NCBI GenBank assembly: GCA_016858145.1
Contig: JAEHOE010000001.1
Coordinates: 4,030,001 to 4,094,000 of the forward strand
Direction of reading: 5' to 3'
DNA: 64,000 nucleotides
From: Edaphochlamys debaryana
Lineage: Eukaryota; Chlorophyta; Chlorophyceae; Chlamydomonadales
Both the position numbers and the translations under genes were made by a program. Shown here in pieces: positions 9,966-20,539 of the stretch. The notes under the pieces were generated by a model. The model worked only from the letters and a program-made list of their open reading frames with translations. It searched no databases and had not been told where the DNA came from. Every line of letters starts with the position of its first letter. Positions within the stretch are counted from its first letter, which is position 1.

Positions 9966-12900
9966 CTACTCGCTGTCGCCCGCGTCCTCCTTGGGGAGGC
10001 ACCGGTAGCCGTACCGGTCCATCAGGTCCCTGGCCTGCTCGGTGAGGGCCTTCAACTCCTGCTCGGACCCGGCAGGCATCCGCAGTTTGAAGCCGCGGTC
10101 GAGCGCCTTGAGGCAGTTGACCCACCTGTCCTTGCACTGCATCTGCGGGCGGACAAGGGGCCGGAGGGCGGGGAACGGGGAAGCCGGGACGGGTGAGGGC
10201 TAGGTGTCGAGGGCAGGCAGGGGAGCAGCAGGACGAGGAAGGGTGAGGCCTAGGCGTCAGCAGCGGCGCGAGATGCGGGCAGGGTCGGTTGGCGGCAGGG
10301 CAGGTCCTGACGGCCGTGGCATTTTAACGTGGCAGGGACTCACCCCGCTGCGGCCCTGGAGTGCGTGGGAGAACTGGGTGTCACTGATGATGGAGTTCCA
10401 GGGGAAGCGGGGGGCGCCATCCCTGGCGTGCGCAATGATGCCCCGGAGCAGGGCCCTGGTCTGCGTGGCGGGAGGAGCGCGTGGCAGGCCGTGGCGGCAT
10501 CAGCAGCTCAGGCTCGATGCCGCCTCTCGTCGCCAGCTGGAACAGGGCACGGCAGAGCAGAGGCGAGCCCTGGTCCCCAGAAGGGGAACCCGTGGTGATG
10601 CGGGCAGGCCCTCTAAGCTGCTCCAGGGCTGGCTGCGCAGGCCGCGTTGCGAGCCCCTCTGTTGCCCCCTCCGTACCCCACGGGTGGCTCACCGCAACAT
10701 GGTCCCAGCGGAGTTGCCGCCCCCTCCGCTGTGGGGCCTCCCTCTCGTCCGCGCCGCCCGCCGCTGCGGCCGTCCGACCATTGTCTTCCCCTGGCCCACG
10801 GGCTGCGGGCGCCTGCTGGCCAGGCGTGCGCTGAGCCTTGGCGTTCCCCTCAGACGCCGGCGCCTCAGCGGGCCGCTTGGCCGCCGTCTGCCGCTGGGGC
10901 GCCGGCGCCGCGGCCTTGGCGGCAGCGGGGTCCTTTGCCGGCGCTGCAGCTGCGGCGGGCTCCTGCCAATGGGTTGGGGTTTACACCAGCGTTAGTGCCA
11001 GTAAACCGCAGTGCACCACGCTTCATCGTCGTGCAGCTCTGCTGCCCACCTTGCGAGGCGCTGGGTTTGGTGCGCGCGGCTTCTGCTGCTTCTGGGGCTG
11101 CTGTTGCGGCTGCCGCTGTGCCGGCCCGGCGCCGGTGTTCAGGGCCCTACCCCGGGGCTGGCGGGGGACCTTGAGGGCCTCCAGCAGGTCCCCCTCCTGG
11201 GGGCAGGCGGAGGGGGGGGGGGGGTACGCAGGAGTCCATAGGCACCCGGGTGCGGCGCCTTCAGGCGTCTGCCCCCACACGTCAAGTCCTTTCTGGCCCT
11301 CCGGCCCGTCTCCCCGTCCTCCTCCCCACAGGCTACCCCGGGTGCGCGCTTGCAGGCACGGGCACTGGCTCTCCGAAGCCGCCAGAAGCGTGCGCCTCAG
11401 CCCAAGCCGGGCACAGCGCCAGCGCATGGCCCCAGCAGTGCCCGGCTGGACCCCACGTCCGCCCCTCTCGCGGCGCTCGTGCGCCCCCGGCCCACCACGA
11501 TGTCCATCTGCAGTATGGAGCGGCTCTGCACGCCGTAGCTGGCCAGCGTGCGCTCCTCCCGGACGTCCCCCGGACGGAGGTCCTCCAGCGGCTGGGGGGC
11601 GGGGTCGGGGACAGGGGTATGAGGGGCGGGAGCGTGGGTGAACGCGGCGGAGGGGCCAGGCACGGTCCGGACAGAAGGACAGTCCTCGGGTAGTCGTAGA
11701 AGGGAGGCTGGAGCACGCACCGCCAGCTTCGGCAGCAGTACCCGTCCCCGAGACCAGGGCGCACCTCGCCCGACGCGGGGTTGGTGAGGCGGATGAAGCT
11801 GGGGTAAACCTTCTTGCCCAGGACGTCGTTCACGATGATGCGCCGGACCAGCCCCACGGTGGCGATGCGCGGCACCCGCACGTCTGCGGGGGTGTAGGGG
11901 GCTGCTCGTGTAAGCCGAGGAAGCAGGTGGTGTGTAGAGACCTGTCAAAGGGGAGGTCTAGGGTTGTGACGGGACCGGTGGCCGATGCGGACAAAGCTGG
12001 AAGACTCAGGCCAGTGCTCCCGCTGGCGAGCGCCCCGTAGCCCCTGGCCCGCCCCTCCCTCTGTCCTGCTGATGCGGCACTCACACATGGAGCCCGGGAC
12101 GTCGGGGGCGCGGGGGATGGAGTCGCCCAGGTCGATGCGCAGGGTCTGAGGCGCAGGCGGAGCAACGGGGGGGCAGGGGGGGACGCGTCAAGGTCAAGCA
12201 CGCCTAATAGAGCGCAAGCATGACCTGTGGGTTCCTCTGTTGTTCAGGCTGTAGACATGGAGTTGCCCTTGCCCCCGTGCCATGCTCTAAGCCAAGGCCC
12301 CATGTTGGCCATGAAGGCAAGCCAGCTCCTAGCCATGAGGCGCTGTCCTACACCCCTTACTTGGTATAGAACAGCAGCAAGTGACCTGTCTAGCGCCCTT
12401 TCACCCCGCCCCTCACGATCATGTTGTTGTTGGCGACGGCGGCGGAAATGACGGCTGCGTCCCCCGCGTCAAAGTATGCGTGGTACAGCACGGGCCGGTT
12501 GTCACCTGGGGGGCGGCGGTGACGGTACCAACAAAACGCCCCACGGCTATTGGATACGAGTTGCCAAGCGCTGGGCAGGCAACGCCCCCAACTTATGCGG
12601 GATGAGGACGCACGGCAAGGGTGAAGCAAGCTGGAAGGGTTGAATGTGGTGGGCTGCGGCCTGCGGAGCTCAACCCAAGCGCCCCCGCCCTCCTGGCCCC
12701 CCCCCCAAGCCCCCGTCGCTCAAAGCCACTCATGCGCCGTTCTTGTGTTATACAGGGCCATCCTTGCCTTGGGGCCAGGCATGCCTGGGGTCCAGCTGTA
12801 GGTGGCAGTCATCAGCCTCCGCAGCCGGCTTGGGGGGCGCCGGCCGTGCCGCGGGCCCGGCCTTCGCCGGCTGTCGTGGCCTTGGAGCCACATACCGCTC

Positions 12901-13112
12901 GTCGTCGTCTTCATCATCGTGATCTACACACGTGAAGTACAAGGCAGGCCGCGAGGCGCAAGGCTAGGGCTGAGCTGCACACGGATGAGAGCGATTGAAG
13001 AATGCATAGAAAGGTGTCCCGTCTCTCCCGCCGTACCGATATCGTCTTCTGTGTCCTCTGGCTCCTCGGCAGGCGGACGAGACGGGGTTTTGCGCTTGGC
13101 CGCTGCCGACAT
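9966..13112 (-). CDS. Telomere-repeat-binding-like protein: ubiquitin-like domain plus C-terminal Myb-like domain
   Basis: Exons: 13112-13037, 12923-12768, 12505-12417, 12145-12085, 11883-11765, 11591-11496, 11196-11050, 10962-10693, 10460-10344, 10142-9966; about 435 residues. After an acidic start (EDTEDDIDHDDEDDDE), exons 3-6 encode a ubiquitin fold: TLRIDLGDSI, VRVPRIATVGLVRRIIV and finally RTLASYGVQSRSILQMDIV, which parallels the last strands of ubiquitin. A basic Ala/Pro/Gln linker leads to a C-terminal Myb-like module: RWDHVATRALLRGII, FPWNSIISDTQFSHALQGRSG, then QCKDRWVNCLKAL and a closing helix ending MDRYGYRC. Ubl plus C-terminal Myb, with a K-D-K/R-W box in the last Myb helix, is the architecture of plant TRP/TRFL double-strand telomere-binding proteins (box VDLKDKW; here MQCKDRW). 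It should act in the nucleus on DNA; telomere binding is inferred. The exon 2/3 junction needs a GC donor and is the least certain. Confidence 0.7.
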
Positions 13113-14195
13113 CTTGCCCACGGCAGAGCGCCCGGAGTCCCAGACACGCGCTGTGGCAGCTCTTCAGACAGCAACCGACATTGCGGGAGAATACGCTGGC
13201 TAAAGCTGCTAAGACAATCGCCCGGCCCTCAACGCTTGCCTTTGGTTTGAATCGTGCGAGCAGCGAGACTGGCGTGCCTAGTCGCTACACATAATAGACA
13301 GCCAAGGCCAAGCGTGCGAGTTTGACGGCAACTGGGCAGCCCCGGCGACCGTGGCGAGCGTGCTGTGCCTTCCCTCTACTTAGTCCCATCTTTGTCCCGC
13401 GTGGCCCCGGCGTTCACCACCTCCGAGCTTCCGCAGACCCGTTCCGTTTGCCAGGGGAGGCTCCGAGCAACATGCCACATAAGCTCGAATGTCGTCCCTA
13501 CCCTGAACACAATGCCTCACCGTGCCCAGACCATGCTTGTCTTCGCCGCCAACCCCTTCACCGAGGCCCGTGACCCAGCTCGGATCCCACTCCTCCACGC
13601 CATTAGTGGCCCCTTTGAAAGCTGTTCCGACAACCAATACCGCCGCCGCCTATCCCCCGGCGGCGACACTGCTGCTGTCTCTCCAGGCTCAGGTGAAGAG
13701 CGGCCGGCCTCTGCACCACCGGCACCCCTCCGCCGGCAGTCCCCCCCACCGCGCCCCGCCCCGTTGATGCCACAACGGACACTTCATGGCGCCTCTCGCA
13801 CCACCTCCGGTTAACACCCTGGCCGTTTCCCCTCACACTTGCTTCCCAACAGCGCTCACGCGGGCTTATGCCTGCTTGCTGGCGTACACGACGTACCTGG
13901 AAGCAGGGGCAGGGCAGGGGCAGGGGCCAGAGGGTGAACTACCGTTGGGGCAGGAAACGCGCCACGGGGAGGGTAAAGTACTGTGCAAACACACGGTTGC
14001 GCTACGGATCCAGGTGTGGAGCTCGCCAATCACGTGGGGCACAGCGGCAAGCCAGCTGCACATGGCCAGCCAGTGCGTGGTAAGCCCTCACCAGAAAACC
14101 CCGTACGCGCACGCAAAACCAGCCCCCCCTTCGCACTGTGCTCACATCGGGTCCGTGCGGCCGCCGAACATGGGCTGCAGCAGGGGTGCGTGGGA
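13113..14195. other. Spacer between two minus-strand genes
   Basis: It should contain the promoter and 5'UTR of the Ubl-Myb gene (right of 13112) and the 3'UTR of the methyltransferase gene. I see no exon or repeat that I can name. Confidence 0.4.
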
Positions 14196-17123
14196 TCAGG
14201 AGACAGCATCATCAGTAGTCCGAGTCGAACAACGGTACACCGCACACGGGCTTCTTCGTCCCCGCCAAGTGCCCGAGTCTGTGGCAAAGACGCCTTCCTT
14301 GGGGGCCTCTTGGCCGTCTTGGGGCTGCCGTTCCCACCCCGAAGGTGGCCGACCCCTACCTTGGGGGTGATGTCTCGGCATTTGGGCTCCGTGTAGCCGC
14401 CCGTGTAATGGAAGTAGCTCCCGACAATCCAGACGTGGTCGGCTGAGGAAAGGAAGGGGGGGGCGGGATAGCAAAACCTTCAGCCGGCGACTGTCACGTG
14501 GTCTCCGCCTCCGGGATATCGGCAGGGTAGGTGCAGGCTCCATGGTGGGTTCAAGGATCAGCTCAAGGGCGCCCCCGTCGCCTTGAGGCCGCCGCTCACC
14601 GTCGCCGGTGGAGGTCCACAGCGCGATGGCCTTAGTGGGGAAGCAGCGGTTGGAGAAGCTCATGTAGGCGGTGCCGCCCGGCTTGAGCACGCGGTGCATC
14701 TCCTTGAAGACCTGGGGGGTGAGAGGGGCGGGGCGAGCAGCGGGAGCAGGCCGCATGGGAAGGGGCAGCAATTGGGAGGAGGCGCCATACAATGGGGGGC
14801 GGAGGACAACGCGCAAGAGGGTAGCCCACGGTCCCAGCCGCACAGCAAAGAGGGGTCATGTCCGCCATTGCGGACGCACCTCCATGGCTGCGCCGCAGCA
14901 GCAACAAGGAGCGAGGAGCGGAGGGGCGTCGGGAGGGGCGGGAGGAGGCGGGGGAGGGACGGTCACAAGGGCGGCACTATTCGAGGGACCTCTCACCCTT
15001 GCCCAGCATGCACAACCTCAGCACACCTCCCCTCCCGTCTGCCCCCGCCTCCCCAGCCGCCTACGCTTGTTCAGGTAGTCCACGGAGACCACGTTGGTCA
15101 CCTGGGCAGGGGGGGAGGGGTCCAAGGGGTGGACGGGCATCAGCACACGTATGCACGTATGCAAGGGGCCAGTGAGCGGCGGCCTCAGAATGAGCCCGCG
15201 CTTGGGCTCTGCCCCTGTCCTCCCCATTGCCCGGCTCACCACGTCGAAGGAGTTGTCGGCGTAGGGCAGCTTGGGGTCTGCAGCGCAGCGGGGCCCGAGA
15301 ACGGGGGTAAGAGAGAGAGAGGGACGTAGAGGGGCCCAGCGGCTGCGCCAAGGAAGCCGAGTCAGAAGATTCGGAGGACCCAGCTGCCAAAGCGAGAGCC
15401 CGATGCTGGCCACGCCTCGCCGCGCTCGGCACGCATCCTCACTGGCGCGGCCGCTGCCTGCCCCCCCCTCCTCGCTCACCGACGTTGAGGTCCTTGACGG
15501 CGAACTCAGTGAGCTGCGGGTTGCGGGCCAGCTCCTGGGGGGGGCGGGAGGGGGGGGGGAAAGAGGCCGATGCATCGTGAGCCGCTGAGCAGCCTCACAG
15601 ACCCAAGCCGTGCATCCGCTTCGGAGGGAGGGCGCGAGGTGGTAGCTGCAATTAGCCGCACTGTCCCCAAGCGCACCTCCTCGTTCATGCCAAGGCCTGC
15701 AGGTGGAGGGAGGGCACAGAGCGAAGGGGTTAGGGAAGGCGCTGGGCGTCAGCATGTCGACCACACCTGAGCTAGATTCTGCACATCAGCATTGCACTAC
15801 AGGAGGTTCCGTGAGGGTCCCAGCAACATCAGCCCCCGGCCCGTCACCCGTGCCGCCAACTCCGTGCCTCCCGTCTTGCCTGCAACCCGGCCGGCGGTGT
15901 ACCCCTGCACACAGAAGGGAACAGTCAGCAGTGCGGCACAGAGTGTCAGGACAAGTGACCCAGACCCCCGAAATCCAGGACCGGAGCCGGCCGCCCGCAG
16001 TAGGGTCAGAGCCTGGGCGCCTGTCCCGGGCCCCAGCCGCGTGTGCCCACAGCCCCGCCCCCACCTCGGGGTAGTGCGAGACCCAGGAGGAGCAGATGTC
16101 CAGGATGGCGGTGTCCTTGCCGCCCGAGGGGGGCAGCACCTCGGCGTAGAACCTGGGGCGGGGGGGGGGGGGAAAGGGTCGTGGGCAATGCGCCCAAGGT
16201 GAGCGGGCAGGGGGAGGGCGTGGCCCCAGGGAGTGACCGCAGCACGCCTGTGGCCTCCAGTAGCTCAACCCCGTGGCGACCCATGTGCTGGCCCCCGCCC
16301 ACTTGGTGAGCGCCTTGATGGCGCTGTCGTCGATGTGGGTCACGAAGCGGGGCTGGGAGTAGAAGAAGGTGTCGGGGGCCTCGTCGTAGCTACGGAGGGG
16401 CGGGGAATGAGGGAGAGGGGAAGGTGAGGCAGGGTGCAAGAGGGGGGAAACAGAGGCGGACCGCCGCTCAGTAGACTGAGCAGCGCGCAGCAGTCCTCCG
16501 CCAGTCCACGGCCGGTACCCGCCGCAGTCAAGCGGGGCTCCAGCACTGGAGCTGCGCCCGCAGGCCAGGCACTCACCGCTGGAAGTTCTCGGGGCGGAAG
16601 GGCCACGTCTCGGGCCACTTGGGGTCATCGAGCACCTGGCGTCAGCGGTGGGTTGAAGGAGAACTCGTGTGGACCGGAGGCGACGAACAGGCAACCGGCG
16701 ACCCTGCCGACCGTCCCCGAAGCCCCAATGGCTGCCTCACCCCTAGGTGCCGTGGTGGCTTCCTCCCCACACACAGGCACGTCCCCCTCCCTCCTTTCCC
16801 TCCCCCCTCCGTCCTGCCCCCTCCCCCAGGCAGGGGTTGGGCTGTCTAGCTGGACCACTGCCTTGCACCCTCGCGTGAAGGCCCACCTTCTCAATCTCAC
16901 TCCTGCTTGCCGCTGCGGCCACCGGCGAGCGAGCGAAGGCCATCGTCGCCAGACCTCCGCCGAGCACAACACGCCGGCCGACCGTGAGAGCCGTAGCAAG
17001 CATTGTTCCCTGGGAGCTGTGCGTGGCGCGTGTGATGTGGCGCACTCGCGAGGCGGAGACGTCGTCCGATGCCACGCGACGCGAATGCGTGGTCGAAAAG
17101 CGGGCGCGCAGGAGGGTCGACAT
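14196..17123 (-). CDS. Plastid (thylakoid-lumen) SAM-dependent methyltransferase, type 11-like
   Basis: Exons: 17123-16887, 16635-16577, 16389-16303, 16152-16065, 15904-15880, 15696-15677, 15534-15480, 15277-15240, 15101-15065, 14887-14880, 14711-14600, 14442-14360, 14324-14196; 325 residues. The N-terminus is Ser/Arg/Thr-rich (transit peptide), followed at residues 49-72 by GRRVVLGGG...MAFARSPVAAAA, a twin-arginine lumenal signal. The body is a class I methyltransferase: motif I-like TAILDICSSWVSHYPE, GLGMNEEEL, DLNVDPKLPYADNSFDVV, TNVVSVDYL, and FKEMHRVLKPGGTAYMSFSNRCF with WTSTGDADHVWIVGSYFHY. This matches a conserved plant/algal family of unassigned substrate. Intron 5 has a GC donor, and exon 10 is only 8 nt but restores KPMEVFKEM exactly as the family requires. 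The last intron would be just 35 nt, so the final 42 residues are tentative. Confidence 0.78.
14880..14887 (-). other. 8-nt microexon of the methyltransferase gene
   Basis: Read on the minus strand, GGCGCAG|CCATGGAG|GTGCGTCC gives an exon of eight bases. With the preceding exon ending in phase 1 (AAG C) and the next beginning GTC TTC AAG, it supplies Pro-Met-Glu, so the protein reads DYLNKPMEVFKEM. Without it the frame is lost and the family-conserved K-P-[LM]-[DE] is missing. Confidence 0.7.
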
Positions 17124-17368
17124 AGCTGACGTCACGTAAGACTACAGCGTAAGGGGTGCTGATCAGGTCAAGGGGTGTGCGGGGGAGAGCAAGTTCCGAT
17201 GGCTGATAGGCCGGACCGGCGCCATGCATGCACCCGAGCTCACATCCGGGGACGTTTTTGATGAACATCGAAACGCCATTGACACATCTACGCTTCTGTT
17301 TGTCAAAACACTTAGCACATATGGCGTAGATGAGTTAGTCGAGGCGGTTCAGGCGCGGGGCATTCAGC
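17124..17368. promoter_or_regulatory. Divergent promoter region (methyltransferase / Ser-Pro-rich protein)
   Basis: Only 245 nt separate the start codons of two oppositely transcribed genes, so both 5'UTRs and core promoters must lie here. No TATA box stands out. The spacing suggests a shared bidirectional promoter; co-regulation is an inference. Confidence 0.5.
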
Positions 17369-19298
17369 ATGCAGCGCCAGGCGTCGGTAGCGCTCTCCTC
17401 CCTGCCGCCGGCGCTTGACAGCAACGATGGAGGTGAAGATGCTGCTGCGGACTACTTGGAGCTTCGTTGGCGTCGAACGTCGCGGGTGAGACTGAGCGTG
17501 CAACTGTTTTCAGCGCCCGGGGAATTGCTATGCGCTAGGGCTACTCAGTTTCTTGTCGCGGTTGTCGAGAACTCTGTTTTCTGGGCGCGTCCAGCGTACC
17601 GCCCAGGTTTGGTACCCTTCCTCGCGCGAACCGTCGCCTCGCTCCTCGCTCCCTCCTCAGTACCTGCGCTCCTTCCAGCAGCGGAAGGACGCGCTGGCGG
17701 CGGAGCTCCGGCAGTCCCTGCCTCCCCCAGTGCGGTCGCTGACGGCAGACTTGGGGGCCATCCCCTACCCCACCCCCCGCGGCAGCGCGCCCGCCTCCCT
17801 TCCTACGTCCCCACACCTCCTATCCTCTCGGGGCGGCTCCCGGCCCGGCTCTGCCCGCCCGGGCCCAGCAAGAGCTCCGCAGCTCGTGGGGCCCCACCCC
17901 CTGGCTTCTTCAGGCCTGGACCGGCTGCCTTCTGACGCGGAGCCCGGGTCGGGCCCGGGTGGGACTGACGTGGGCCTCATCGACGGCCTCCTGGCCGAGG
18001 TTCTGGCGAGGTCCCGGGAGGCCTCCCTGCTCGCCAAGAACAGCGGCCGACTGGTGAGCGGGCGCATCTGGGCAAGCGGGGCGTGGGCTCGTAGGTAGGG
18101 GCTTCGCGGTGCAGGCATACGGTATGTGGGGGCCACAACTGGGCCGCGCCCAGCGTCCAGGGTGGGCACATGGGCTTGAAGTGCGTGTGCGGCTACCTAG
18201 CGGGAAGCGCCTTTCCGCCCCCCCCCGCAGACTGCTACCCCGGAGGACGGGCGGCCAGCCACGCCCCCCAGCGCGCTGATGACGGCGGAGGAGGCGGCAC
18301 GGCACCCCGTTGCTCGGCCAGCGCACGACAGCTTCCCGGACCCAACCGCCCCCGGCGACAGCTACGAGCCCCGCGCTGCGTCCCGCTCGCCCCGGCCCGC
18401 CTCCGCCCTGGTTCGGCCCAGCGGTGCCTGGGCAGCGGTGCAGCCGGGGGACACCAGCACGGGCTCGCCGTCCCCAGCCTCCCGTCTGAACTCGAGAAAC
18501 GCCTCCTTGATACAGCGATCCCAGACAGCGGACGCCGGAGGCACTTCGCGCCTGGCGCCCAGCCGCCACCTTGCCCTGCAGCGGTCCCTGGCTGGGGAGG
18601 GGGAGCGGCAACGGACGGCATCGGCGGGCGCCCCCGTGCATTGGGCCAGGGCGTCGCCCGACCGACAACGCGGAACCTCACCGGCGCCGGCCCTTCGCCA
18701 CTCGACGTCGGGCTTCGCCCGCTCGCGCTCCCAGGGCTACGCCCACCACGCGTGGCAGTCCATGGATGGGTCGCAGGGGGCAGCCGCCCCCGTGGTGCTG
18801 CCGCGGCTGGGGTCCAGCTCCGCTCGGGACCCCACTCCTGCAGCGCCGCCCGTGGCCGAAAAGCCCCTGCCGCAGCCCCAGCCACAGCCGCAGCCGTTCC
18901 AGCCGCAGCCGCAGCCTGAATCCCAGCTTGGGGCCAGCGGGGGCAGCGGCCGCTTCACGGCCAGTGCTGGGGGCGTGTCCCAGGGCAGCAGCGCCAGGGC
19001 CCAGGGCGTGCCAACGGCGGCGCCCACAGCGCAGGAGTCGCTCGGGGCGGCTGTGGTGGCGGCGCAGGCGGCGGGGCGCGCGGCAGCCCAGGGCTTGGCG
19101 CCGGGGCAGCAGAGCGCGCGCGGCGCACAGGCCTCATCCGCCTCTCGACGGCAGGGGGCTTCGAGGGGCCGCGCTGGGGCGGGGCAGTCAGGGGGCCGCC
19201 CCTCCGCCTCCTCCGGCCGCAGCCCCGCCGCCTCCATGAGCGGCGCATCCTGGTGGTACAAGAGTACGACTCAGAGACAGCTGGTGTTCCTGTCCTAG
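17369..19298 (+). CDS. Ser/Pro/Gln-rich protein of unknown function (3 exons, 525 aa)
   Basis: Exons 17369-17485, 17661-18053 and 18231-19298 join in phase 0 with clean donors (CGG|GTGAGA, CTG|GTGAGC) and acceptors (CCTCAG|, CCCGCAG|). The first 170 residues look ordered: YLELRWRRTSRYLRSFQQRK is a basic, probably helical stretch spanning the first junction, and GLIDGLLAEVLARSREASLL is a Leu-rich helix. The rest is Ser/Pro/Ala/Arg-rich, with a PQPQPQ run near residue 375. No catalytic motif or membrane span is visible, and I do not recognise a family. The start was chosen as the first ATG of an open frame whose exon 1 ends in a perfect donor. Confidence 0.6.
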
Positions 19299-19993
19299 GG
19301 TCGGGGTTTGGGGTGCCCACTAGCCCAGCTGCAGAAGGGTTGTTTGTGAAGGGGGCCATCCTGGGGACATGTCTGGCTCTTGGGGAGGCGTTGAAGCTGC
19401 TCAAGTGGGCCATTGGTGTGCCCTGAGACGGGAAGGGGCTAGGGTGCGCCATGTGGCGATGCGGGGAGGGTACGGGTGAAGCGCAGCCTGGGTGCGTGCG
19501 CAAGTCATGCGCGGGCGAGCACGAGGTAGGGGGACGGCAGGATGACGAGTTTCTCTGGAAGCACTGTTCGGCGTAGCGACGATGTAGATTATGCACGAGC
19601 TCAGCGTAGCGTAGGGGGAGATCAGTCAAGCGTTGGTGCATGTTAGAGGCTAGCAATGTGATAAGATGACAGTAGTTGCAGCCGCGTATACTGCGTTAAT
19701 TGTTATCAAGGTTGAAGGGTTATGATCAGGCTTGCGTAAGAGGGTAGCGTTGCGATCAGATGAGGTGCAGCAGGGGTGGTGGCATGGCGTTGGGCAGGCT
19801 GAGCCAAGTTCAAAGCAGTGGGTGCTTCTGCCTCAGCACGTGGGGGGGGGGGAGGGAGGAGGCGGGGGAAGGAACAGGCGGGTGAGAAGAAGCGTAAGGA
19901 GCCAGCAGTAGGGGTAAAGCATTGTGTTTAGACATTAATTGCTCTTGATCCTACTCAATTCTTACTGATATGCTTGAAAGTTCTTGACAGTTC
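19299..19993. other. 3' flank of the Ser/Pro-rich gene, before the retrotransposon
   Basis: No exon is evident. The DNA becomes noticeably more AT-rich from about 19650 (for example 19690-19740 and 19920-20000), which may be 3'UTR, a decayed insertion or the pre-insertion target of the LINE just to the right. A G/GA-rich run lies at 19841-19885. Confidence 0.35.
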
Positions 19994-20539
19994 GTGACTG
20001 AACAAGGTGGATGGGGTAATAATCAGTGCACATGTCCGGTGGATTGGAAGCCTGGGGTATCTGAAGTTCGGCAGCTCGAGTGCTGGACCATGCAATGGGT
20101 CTGCAGTTGCCCGTGTTGCTGGCCTGTTTGGAGCCCGCACAGCCTGCCGTGGCATGGATGCCCCGAACAAGAGCATTGTAACTGTAGGCAAGTCCGGACA
20201 GTCCGCCCGTGGCTGGTGGGTCAGGGCGGGGCGGCTCAGCCCCATCTTGTGGGCAGACGGCAATCCTGGTGGGCAACAGACTTGAACAGACCCCTGCCTG
20301 CGTGCCTCTTCCCCGACGCGGAGCTTGCAGGACACGGCTTGATCTGGCATTCTGGCAAGCTTGCTCTGTCCCCATCACGCCGAGCACCCTGCACGGCATA
20401 CCAAGCCCATGCAGATAGAGCGGGGGATGGTGGGGTCTGCAGGATGCTGTGTCTAGCGAACGATTGTGCGCGAAGTGAGGAGGGGAAGGATTGGGTACGG
20501 GCCGACTCTCGGGCCCAGCGAGTAGCGCAGGCAGAAGTT

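Noticed and set aside
13119..13121. GTG at 13119-13121 as start of the Ubl-Myb protein, three codons before the ATG
   Set aside because: Eukaryotic nuclear genes initiate at AUG almost always; the in-frame ATG at 13112 is used. The same reasoning moved kinase copy 2 to 43725.
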